Shown here piece by piece: positions 9,600 through 18,189 of a stretch of 64,000 nucleotides of DNA. The translations under genes and the position numbers were made by a program. Origin of the DNA: Symsagittifera roscoffensis (lineage: Eukaryota > Xenacoelomorpha > Acoela > Convolutidae); NCBI RefSeq assembly GCF_963678635.1, contig NC_087066.1, positions 42,623,777-42,687,776 of the forward strand, written 5' to 3'. Position 1 is the first letter of the stretch, and every line of letters begins with the position of its first letter. Under the pieces are notes generated by a model. The model was not told the origin of the DNA and ran no database searches. It was given only the letters and a program-made list of their open reading frames with translations.

Positions 9600-10187
9600 A
9601 TGTCCGACAGAAGATATCACTTGCTCAAGACATCATCTTCAAAAAATCTCCTGATTGCGGATTCTCAAGCACGCCATCTTGATTTTCCAAATTTCAATAT
9701 CTTGTCCCTACCTGGGGCCCGAATTGGTGCGGTCCAAAACTTCTTACCCGAGAAAGACAAATTCAACATCATCGCTCTGCTCATCGGCGGAAACGACGCC
9801 TTCAACGGAAAAGACCCCTCCAGTATACCTGCAGGCGACATTGCTGAAGAACTGTCGAAGCTAGCCGAGGAGCTGTGTGAACGAGCCAAAAACGTTTTCG
9901 TCATCGGAATACCTCATCGTAGTGAGAACCGAGCTCGATCTGCAAAAATAAACGAATTCCTAAGAAAGATAAAAGGAACTTGGAAGTTTAGAGGAGTGAA
10001 TGAAAAAATCCACAGCTCATATCATTTGAAAACTGACGAAGTGCACGTCAGTGAAGAAGGTCTGAAGGGCATTAAAAGTATTCTCAAGAATAAAATCTTA
10101 TACGATAAACATTCGAACATCTGCAATACAGAAGGACATCTGGTATATTACGAGTGTCGTTTCAAGAACTGTCAGTGCCCCTATTAA
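9600..10187 (+). CDS. SGNH/GDSL-like hydrolase ORF of insert 2
   Basis: About 195 residues from ATG 9600 (frame open upstream to 9585) to TAA 10185-10187. SGNH signatures in order: LLIADSQARHL (block I, with GDS changed to ADS, Ser kept), LPGARIG (block II glycine), LLIGGNDAF (block III, GxND) and DEVHVSEEGL (block V, Asp and His kept). It is a stand-alone frame about 150 bases upstream of a zinc-finger ORF1. It may be a first cistron of this LINE or the remnant of a separate inserted element; the sequence alone does not settle which. The family is the same as in insert 1 ORF1 but the sequence is very different. Confidence 0.7.
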   Translation: MSDRRYHLLKTSSSKNLLIADSQARHLDFPNFNILSLPGARIGAVQNFLPEKDKFNIIALLIGGNDAFNGKDPSSIPAGDIAEELSKLAEELCERAKNVFVIGIPHRSENRARSAKINEFLRKIKGTWKFRGVNEKIHSSYHLKTDEVHVSEEGLKGIKSILKNKILYDKHSNICNTEGHLVYYECRFKNCQCPY

Positions 10188-10201
10188 CGTAAGTAGAAAT
10201 A

Positions 10202-10305
10202 GTGAACCGCAGGCCTCCCCTTTTCGGGAACCACCAGGTTTGTCTATTTCTTCTTTTTCCCCTGAGTGAGCCACAGGCCTCCCCTTTTCGGGAACCACCA
10301 GGTTT
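10202..10305 (+). repeat. Pair of 40-bp direct repeats before ORF1
   Basis: Two copies at 10202-10241 and 10266-10305, 64 bases apart. They differ only at two positions near the start; the 32-bp core is identical (CAGGCCTCCCCTTTTCGGGA, then ACCACCAGGTTT). The repeat is GC-rich in AT-rich surroundings and lies directly upstream of the zinc-finger ORF1. Tandem 5' UTR monomers with promoter activity are known in several LINEs, so a regulatory role is plausible but only inferred. Confidence 0.75.
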
Positions 10306-10336
10306 AACTGTTTTTCTATCCATGGTATAAGCAAAA

Positions 10337-11199
10337 ATGGGCAAAAACTGCAAAACATACACTTGTGTCGCATGCAACGCTCAAATGCATTTGGAACCAA
10401 CTTGTGTTGGGTTGTCTCTAGTGGCCATAAATGGAATAAAAGAACTAGGGCCGAATGTCATGTTGCTTTGTAATACTTGTGTGCAAAATAATGAACGAGA
10501 CAACTTTATAAGATGCAAAACCCTGGCCAACATAGACGAGAAGCTCTCAAACATTGATGTAACTGAAAGCCTTAAAAGCATGGAAAGAAGACTTACCGAT
10601 TTAGTAGATCAAAAAATTGGAAACGCAATGAAAACGACATGCGATAAAGTGGAAAAAACTTATAGTGCCGTTGTAGCTGCTGAAACCACCACCCGGATAA
10701 ATCAAGCTCAAACACTCAACATGCTGCCAGATCTAACTCTGATCACAACATAAATCAAAGTTTTAGGATACAAGGGGTCAAAGAGGACCCTGAGAAAACA
10801 AAAGGAGAAAACCTTGTCCCAACAAATGACGAAGTAAACGAAATACTAGACATAATTGGAGTGAAGCCGAAAATAATAGAACTAAAACGACTGGGAAAAT
10901 TTGATCGTAATCGAATGAAGCCAAGAACACTGCTGGTAACTGTACCTAGCGAACATGAAGCACGACTAGAACTAGCAAAAAGCCGAGAAAAGCGAGAACA
11001 ATTGGTCGAAAAAGAGGTCTACCTGCTACCAGCATTGACCAAAGAGAGTGCAATTAAAGAGAACGAAATCCTTAAGAAACGAAGACAACTACTAGATGAA
11101 GGCGTTCCTCGCGAAAAGCTGAAAATAAGGAATCTAGAATTGTTCACTGATGGTGTGAAAGTAACTATTGACACTGAAGTTCAGGAACCCCAGCATTGA
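10337..11199 (+). pseudogene. LINE ORF1: PHD-like finger, coiled region, RNA-binding-like domain
   Basis: Starts at ATG 10337. The first part carries a Cys/His finger (CVACNAQMHLEPTC, then LLCNTC) like the PHD-type fingers of CR1/Jockey-group ORF1 proteins, followed by a helical charged stretch. A one-base frameshift near 10700-10722 moves reading to the third frame. There, FRIQGVKED, RLGKF, PRTLLVTVPSE and a Lys/Arg-rich tail resemble the C-terminal nucleic-acid-binding part of LINE ORF1 proteins. It ends at TGA 11197-11199, in frame with ORF2. Apart from the frameshift the protein looks well preserved. Confidence 0.75.
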
Positions 11200-11203
11200 C
11201 TAG
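11197..11203 (+). promoter_or_regulatory. Candidate stop-codon readthrough signal UGA CUAG
   Basis: ORF1 ends in TGA followed at once by CTAG. ORF2 continues in the same frame with no stop and no ATG for nearly 200 bases, while endonuclease motifs begin within 25 bases (LQLNTRSL). UGA CUA(G) is the best-known leaky context in eukaryotic and viral mRNAs. Here it would yield an ORF1-ORF2 fusion at low frequency. This is inference from sequence; termination-reinitiation is the alternative. Confidence 0.6.
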
Positions 11204-14039
11204 GATTCCTCAACATTCTGCAACTAAATACTAGAAGCCTAATCAACATAGAGAGAAGAACTAAGCTAGCAAATGCAATTGCAGTTGGAAATTTTAATGT
11301 CATATGCTTAAGCGAAACTTGGCTTAACGAGAATATTCAATCATCAGAGCTTTTTCTAAGTGAATATAACATCTATAGATCTGATAGAGCTATTGTGAGT
11401 GGTAAAAACTGTCACGGAGGCAGCTTAAGGGCTGTCAAGAATAGTCTAATTACCGAGGACTTATCCACCAAACATGACATTCCTGATTCATGTGTGCTAT
11501 GTAGTATAAAACTTCATCAAACTGAAATGATAATTGGCTCATTCTACAATCCGCCAAAAAACAGTAATTACAGATACAAAGTGCATGAATTTGAACAACT
11601 GATCAAAGCCATTCCTAAAAACAAACCGCTTCTCTTATGTGGGGATTTAAATTTCCCAGAAACAAACTGGAACACCCTCACCAGTACTGACGAGGAAGAA
11701 AACCAAATACTGCAAATTTTTGAAAATGGACTCTTTAGGCAGGCGATAGATTTCCCAACATGTGTGAAGAACATACTAGACGTAGCCTTTTATCGGAATT
11801 GCTATACAAGTGCCGAACAAGATTTTAACGTTTCCAAGATTTATGACTGCTCAGATCACAATGCCATAATGTTGTCTATTGAATGCACGGTATCAGAGCC
11901 GAAACCATACTTGGAAAATTTTAGAAACTTTGGAAATGCCGATTTTGAAGGAATAAACAATTTTATAAACGAGAACCCATTTGAACCAGTATGCCACACA
12001 AACATTAACAAAATGCATGAGGAGTACACCCAATATTTGGATGAAATCATTAAGAGTTTTGTGCCTCTCAGAACAAGACATAGGAAATCACTTCCACCTT
12101 GGATAACAAGTAGCACTTCAAATTTGATCAAAAAGTTACAAACAAAACGGCAATCATGTATACTCAAACCGACCAACTACAGAAGACAACAAGTTAAACT
12201 GTTTGAAAATTTAGTAACTGAATCATCGGAATTGGACAGGAAAAACTACCAAGAGGAATTGTTTAGAACACGGAACACTAATGTAATTTTTAAACACCTA
12301 AAGAACTTGAATAAACATACAAGTCTTCCTAAGTTACTCATAAAAGATGAAGTTGAAAGCACAAATCCAAACGAACAAGTCAACATGCTAAACGACTTCT
12401 TTCATTCAGTTTTTAATCCTAAAGAAAGTTTTAGTATTAGAGATATTCAATTTGAAAATCCCTTGTTAACGAATTTTGATATATCGAAAAAGACAGTAAG
12501 TGAGATTTTATCAACTCTGGACGTAACAAAGTCACGCGGCCCAAATGGGTTGCCACCTAGCTTTTTTCAGAAAACGAACCGCAATATATGCAAACCGATG
12601 AACAAACTTTTGAGAAACGTAAAACGCCTACGAAAAATACCTGATTCATGGAAAACAGATGCAGTTACTCCTGTTCCCAAAAAAGGTGACCGAAAAATGG
12701 TGAACAACTATCGACCAGTATCGCTATTAAATATTGACAGCAAAGTCCTTGAAAAATGTATATACAAAGACCTGTACCCTTACTTTGCCTGGTATTTGAC
12801 GAAACATCAACACGGTTTTACTAAAGGTAGATCAGTTTTGACAAACATGCTCTCTTTCCTGAAAGAAATATATGAAGCACTTGACAATGACTCAAACGCA
12901 GAAATTGTAGCATTCTACACTGACTTTGCAAAAGCCTTTGATAAAGTTCCGCATTTTGATCTACTTAAGAAAGTTGCACTTATAGGAATAGGAGGCTGCA
13001 TGTTAGAGGTACTCTATGACTATTTGAAAAACAGGAAACAGTTTGTACGAGTAGACAATATCAGCTCAAAAGTTTTAGAAGTCACTAGTGGTGTTCCCCA
13101 AGGATCACTTTTAGGACCACTGCTCTTTTGCATTTTTATTAACGACCTACCTGAAGTACTCAAATTCTCTGAACCATATATTTTTGCGGATGATCTTAAA
13201 CTACTTTCCATCAAAAAAACATCACTTGAAATTCAAGAAGATCTGGACAAAATTCAGCAGTGGGTAACTGAAAACAAAATGGAATTAGCACTAGATAAAT
13301 GTGCAAAAGTAAGTTTTAGGGGCGGAGACGCTAACTCTATGCTTTTTGGTGTAGTGCTTGGAACATCGATAGTTGTGAAAGATCTGGGAATTTTTGTGTC
13401 GGGCGATTTAAGTTGGAAGGTACACATTGAAACAAGATTAAAGAAGGCAAACCAAGTACTGTACCTCCTGAGAAGAAACCTATCAGCAAAGATAAATACG
13501 TTTGTAAAGTTAGGCCTGTATAAGTCACTAATACTCCCAGTGTTATTATACGGACTCTCATGTACACATATATATCGAGGGGGGATCAATTGCAGTTGGA
13601 GCGATTTCAAAAGAAAGTAATCCGTTGGATCACTGGAAATAAAACGGGAGTGTACATCAACGAACTACGCTTGCTAAACATTTTACCCCTGCCCATGTTC
13701 ATCCAGCTAAATAACATCTTACTTCTTGCCAGTCTTGATTCTAATGAACGAAATGAAATAGTGTTAAACAGGCGAACCACACGGGCTAGAAATACAGAAA
13801 TTTTTGAGATGGGAAAAGTGAGAACGGAAAAAGCGAGAAACAAATTTGTTTTCAGAACCAGTAGGATTGTAAATCGATTAGAACCATACATTCATTTTGA
13901 TAAACGAATCGGCCTCAAGACGAGAATTTTAAACACGATGTGGAAATTTGTAAACGAGAGATTTTCAGAAATGATAACGTGCACGTGGCAATTATTCTGT
14001 GATTGTATCACGTGCAGAAACAAGTGGACATTGTTTTAG
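11200..14039 (+). pseudogene. LINE ORF2: EEP endonuclease and reverse transcriptase
   Basis: Open from just after the ORF1 stop to 13620 without an early ATG. The endonuclease shows LQLNTRSL, CLSETWL, LLCGDLNFPETNW, PTCVKNILDVAF and CSDHNAI. The reverse transcriptase shows SRGPNGLPPSFF, NYRPVSLLN, HGFTKGRS, FYTDFAKAFDKVPH, SGVPQGSLLGPLLF and FADD. A frameshift at the (AC)/(AT) run near 13560-13575 moves the C-terminus (LERFQKKVIRWITG and onward) to another frame, which ends at 14039. The group is CR1/Jockey-like by motif pattern. It depends on readthrough or reinitiation for its start. Confidence 0.85.
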
Positions 14040-14085
14040 AGAAGACGCCGGGACCAAGAATCCCAACAGCAGTGCTGTGAATCCC

Positions 14086-14110
14086 CAACAACAACAACAA
14101 CAACAACAAC
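14086..14110 (+). repeat. (CAA)n tail of insert 2
   Basis: About eight CAA units at the exact point where the host RLE protein resumes. Simple-repeat 3' ends are typical of I and CR1/Jockey-type LINEs and mark the 3' end of the insertion. Confidence 0.7.
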
Positions 14111-14111
14111 T

Positions 14112-15053
14112 TCTTTATTTCTATCCTCCGCGAACTCTTGCGCTGCTTTGTCAGACCAAATCTCCACTTGTACCGGACCAACAGGCGACGAAGAAACTGC
14201 TCTGGAACTCTGGGGTGATACTGCACAAGCACTTCCACCAACTAATAGAAGCACCAAAAAGAATTGGACTTGGCCAGTATTCGAGAAACTAAAAACCTCG
14301 ATGCTTGAGAACTGTTCATTGACAGACCACAATAGAAAAGAAACTTACTCTGGAAAGACGGCGGGAAGCGGGCTGCAGGCTCTGCCATCATCCAATTTGG
14401 GCTTGAAACTCACAGATATCCAACTCCGCATCAGTGTGGCACTGTGTTTGGGCGGCAAAGTGTGCGAACCCCACCAATGCCGATGCGATAAAGAAGTTTC
14501 TGAAGATGGCCACCATGGTTTGGCTTGCAAAATGAGCGCCGGTCGTCATACTCGCCACTCGATGTTGAATGACATAGTGAAGAGGGGTCTTGCCAGCGCC
14601 AACATACACTCGGTATTAGAACCCCCTGGACTTTGCCGCGCAGATCGGAAAAGGCCGGATGGGCTCACGTCTACACCTTGGTCCAGAGGCCAACCAATGG
14701 TATGGGATGCCACGGTCGTGGACGCATTGTGCAGTAGTAGAATTGACTCATTCTAGCCCCTGAAAGCGACGACTACAGCAGAAGAGACGAAAAGAATGAA
14801 ATACACTGAAATCATCAACAGAGGCTACTTGTTTCAGCCTGTCGCATTCGAAATACAGGGAGGCGCAGGACCAGACACCAAACGTTTTCTTTTTAAGCTC
14901 GGCAAGCTGATTCAAGATTCCACCAACGAAGCCCGTGCTTCTGCCTTCCTTGGGCAACGAATATCAGTTTGCATACAGATGTCTAACGCAGCATGTGTCA
15001 TCGGAACTCTACGCCCTCAAGCTTCTCTCGATGAAGTTTTTATGATCCTCTAA
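14112..15053 (+). pseudogene. RLE-type LINE, block 3 (C-terminal endonuclease)
   Basis: Resumes the host LINE protein after insert 2: FLSSANSCAALSD, KKNWTWPVF, then the C-terminal domain. The latter has CRCDKEVSEDGHHGLACK (Cys-x-Cys…His…Cys), RHTRHSMLN, VLEPPGL, RKRPDGLTSTPW and WDATVVDAL. In R2-type LINEs a CCHC motif, followed by R/KPD and a later acidic residue, marks the restriction-like endonuclease that nicks the target site. The same order is seen here. A TAG at 14754-14756 breaks the frame; the last segment (ASAFLGQRISVCIQMSNAACVIGTL) ends at 15053. The sequence is readily aligned with the minus-strand relative at 16440-17210. Confidence 0.8.
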
Positions 15054-15240
15054 TTCTCTGTGACCTTGTATCTCACATTCTGCGAAATTCTTATCATGTC
15101 ATTGCCAACATCCGGCCTTTTTATCTGATAGATTTTCCATATGGTGCACTCTTTCACTCCCGGTGCTATCTTGGTTTCATGCTTCAGTTGTTGTTTTGCT
15201 ATTTGAAATAAATTTTTTTAATTAAAATTTACAAGAAAAG
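15054..15240. other. 3' flank of the RLE LINE, no gene
   Basis: AT-rich, with no coding frame; probably the 3' untranslated part of the RLE element. It ends near the start of integrase-like sequence. Confidence 0.4.
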
Positions 15241-15728
15241 ATGACAAGAAACAGTTGCTGTTGTGCTCATATAACGGAATAGATCATCATGGCGTTGATA
15301 AGGTTTATGCTAGAATTCAAAAGCAATTCGAATTGCCTGGACTGGTGAAAGCCTATGAAACTTTAGTGTCTGCATGTTTATCGTGTCAGCAGGCAAACCA
15401 ACCAAAGGAATTGACATTTCCTTTATAATGGATAGATTTGTCAGCATTCAACGAATCGGTGCAAATTGTTTGGACTGGAAAAGGCTTGTAAAAGGTGGGT
15501 GTCTGCATGTCTATTGTGTCAGCAGGCAAACGACCCGAAAGTATTGAAATTTTTTTTATAATCGATGGATTTTTCGCATTCAACGAGTCAGTGCAATTAG
15601 CTATTAAAAAGTCTTAAGGACATTACGAGCTACGATCAAGTGCTGGCAATGATAGATAGTTTCACAAAAAAAACGCAGAGGTAGTCCGCTGTATAACGGC
15701 TACAATAATGCGCAATGTATTATTTGTG

Positions 15729-15781
<53 letters not shown>

Positions 15782-16178
15782 TCGCCTGGACTGGCGAAAG
15801 CCTATGAAACTTTGGTGTCTGCATGTTTATCGTGTCAGCAGGCAAACTAACCAAAGAAATTGACATTTCCTTTATAATGGATAGATTTGTCAGCATTCAA
15901 CGAATCGGTGCAAATTGTTTGGACTGGAGAAGGCTTGTAAAAGGTGGGTGTCTGCATGTCTATTGTGTCAGCAGGCGAACGACCCGAAAGTATTGAAAAT
16001 TTGTTTATAATCGATGGATTTGTCGCATTCAACGAGTCAGTGCAATTGGCTATTAAAAAGTCTTAAGGACGTTACGAGCTACAATCAAGTGCTGGCAATG
16101 ATTGATAGTTTCACAAAAAAAACGCAGAGGTAGTCCGCTGTATAACGGCTACAATAATGCGCAATGTATTATTTGTAT

Positions 16179-16218
<40 letters not shown>
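15240..16218 (+). repeat. Higher-order repeat of LTR-integrase fragments with (TAG)n
   Basis: The first part reads as the zinc-binding start of an LTR-retrotransposon integrase (HHGVDKVYARI, FELPGL, ACLSCQQAN), with a later core-like stretch (DQVLAMIDSFTKK). The block 15336-15784 is repeated directly as 15785-16218, and each ends in a (TAG)n tract (15728-15781 and 16178-16218). Inside each block the Cys-x-x-Cys finger segment is itself present twice, about 130 bases apart, giving four copies in all. Stops in every copy show it is not coding now. Confidence 0.75.
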
Positions 16219-16440
16219 TGAGGCTTCTTGGAAGTCACGCTTCCCAAGGGTTTATGAGTCCCGTCATTTACATGTTTGAGGTAATCAGAAGATCAAAAGT
16301 ATCGTAGTAACCGAGGTTACAGTCAGGAGTCCCTTCATCATGTATTCCAGTCAAAATCCTTGGAATTTTCTAGATATGGAAAAGATAATAATAAAAGAAG
16401 ATGACAAGTGTTTAAGTTCCTTTTCAATTATAATCGATAC
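16219..16440. other. Unassigned spacer
   Basis: Begins right after the (TAG)n tract with a small inverted repeat (CTTGGAAG…CTTCCCAAG). No coding potential seen. Confidence 0.35.
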
Positions 16441-18020
16441 GGGTTACGTTTCTTCAATAAGAACACGCAACTCGACACGAGAAAAAATAATATACAAAGG
16501 TTCCAAATAAAAAATATCGTCGAATGTTATTTTGTCATTTATTGTTCCGAGTACGCAAGCGGCGTTCGCGCTCTGTATTGCCAGGGAGATTCTCTGTTTT
16601 AAAAAGCTGCCTGCTCTTGGTTCCTCAGTGCATATGCTTAGGTTCTTACAAAGCTTGCTCAAAAAAATTTCTGTGCTGGGGCCGGCCGCGCCCGGAATTT
16701 CAAAAGCTAGCGGTTGAAAAAGATATCCATCTTTTACAAGATCTTTATACTTTATACATCTTTTACAAGATCTTCAATTTTTCGCTCTTCCGCTTCAGCG
16801 GCAGCCGTACTAGGGTTACAAGCAGACCCGGCATTAATCCTACAAGGAGCTAAGGAGTCTACTACCGTTACATCCCACAAGAGCTGCTTACCAACAGCCC
16901 ATGGAACGAGCGTCAAACCGTCTGGTCGCTTCTGATCGGTCCTGTAGAGGTGTCGTGGTTCTAAAACAGATGGAATGTGAGTAAAGGATAAACTCTGCTT
17001 TATAAGGGCATTCAGGCTTGAATGCCTAGAGAATCTCCCTGCACTTTTGAGGCAACAAAGACCATGCCAACCATCCTCGGTAACGTCTCTTCCGCACACG
17101 CATTTATGCCGTTCGCATATTTTTGAGCCTAATCGAAGTCCTATTGCAATTCTGAGTTGTTGGTTCGACAGTTTTAACCTTAAATTTTTGCACGGGATGA
17201 CGTTCACTCATGGGGAGCCAAATTTATCTTGGACCGCGTTGAATCTTTTTACGTCCGTTGGTTCGAGTCGTAAAATCAACTCTGCAATTTCGCTGTCAAA
17301 AATTGGCTCCGTCCAATTTTTTTGGATTTCATTTTCCGGAGCCATTTCAATTTTTCCAAGTTCAAGACACCGTTTAAGCGCATCTTCATAGGTTCCATCC
17401 ACATGCTCCAAACCAAAGATTTCGCTCAAGGCATCTTTCGCTCCTACTCCTGAGGCTAAGAAAGCGGGTAAAGCGAGTAGACGAGCGGAAGAAACGCCCA
17501 AGCCACCTTTGGCTGCCGGGAGAACTGCTTGTAAAAACTGGTTATCATCCATTTTCACGTTAGTGACCTTGCATAACGAATTTCTTAGTAATTTGTCGTA
17601 GCGTTCCAAAAATCTTTTTGCAAAAAACAAGGGCTGGTACGCAAAAAATATAGGAGTTTTGGCATGCTAAAGCAATTTTTCAGGAGGTAAAAACCATAAT
17701 GGGCGTCTAGTTTGTCAATGACATCCGATACTTTTTCAAGCTCCTTAATTTTTTCGTAAAGCAATTCTTTTCGGCAAACTTCGCCGATTGGAGATCCTAA
17801 AATGAGGAGTTCTTCTTTTCTTTTTTTTTTATTTTGGGGCATATATTTCGAAATTGTGTTAAAATTGAATTATACTGTGTACTAGTAGTCGGTCCCAAAA
17901 AACAAAGTTCGTACTTCTCAGTGTTCAAGCTCAGGCCGTAAATTTGTTCCGATTTCAGAATGTTTTTAAGGTCTCGGAGTATTACCTTATAGTCGTCGGC
18001 TAAATTTACATGTTTTCATC
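16440..18020 (-). pseudogene. Second RLE-type LINE, 5'-truncated, minus strand
   Basis: Read from 18020 down to 16440. It starts just past the YLDD box (LADDYKVILRDLKNIL, EKYELCFLGP), then LLKNCFSMPKLLYFLRTSPC, GGLGVSSARLLALPAFLASG, EIQKNWTEPIFD, and the C-terminal endonuclease. That domain has CVCGRDVTEDGWHGLCC, RFSRHSSLN, VLEPRHL, QKRPDGLTLVPW and LLWDVTVVD, and ends FLKQRISLAIQSANAACVLGTI. Frames change near 17600 and 17208. It is a relative, not an identical copy, of the plus-strand element at 3120-15053. Truncation within the RT palm fits normal LINE 5' truncation. Confidence 0.85.
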
Positions 18021-18189
18021 AAGTTAAGTTTGAGTTTCGAGTTTTTTCCAGTTGTTACAGTGAATGCATTTGCAGATAATTCTCCAAGTGCATCTGTTTA
18101 GATAGTTGAATTTTCTGACAAAGTAATCCCAATAAAGTTTGCTTATTGATTTTTTGTCAAGTTGGTTCCCATATTCTTCGTAGTGTTTG

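Larger units (their letters stand above)
9520..14111 (+). mobile_element. Insert 2: LINE with SGNH ORF, zinc-finger ORF1 and EN-RT ORF2
   Basis: A 4.6 kb non-LTR retrotransposon inserted into the RLE LINE. The host protein stops after SASLHA (about 9519) and resumes with FLSSANSCAALSD at about 14112. The element ends in (CAA)n at 14086-14110, a CR1/I-type simple 3' tail. ACTTC is found at both junctions, so a 5-bp target duplication is possible but weak. It holds an SGNH frame, a pair of 40-bp direct repeats, ORF1 and ORF2. Frameshifts near 10720 and 13570 suggest an older or damaged copy compared with insert 1. Confidence 0.75.

Noticed and set aside
15386-16032. Two similar minus-strand frames of about 61-65 codons
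   Set aside because: They are the reverse strand of the integrase-fragment repeats.
15240-16218. A CRISPR-like array of direct repeats
   Set aside because: The genome is eukaryotic, repeat units are long and coding-derived, and spacers are microsatellite sequence.
17255-17275. GGTTCGAGTCG as a tRNA T-loop
   Set aside because: It lies in the coding part of the RLE LINE and no cloverleaf can be built around it.
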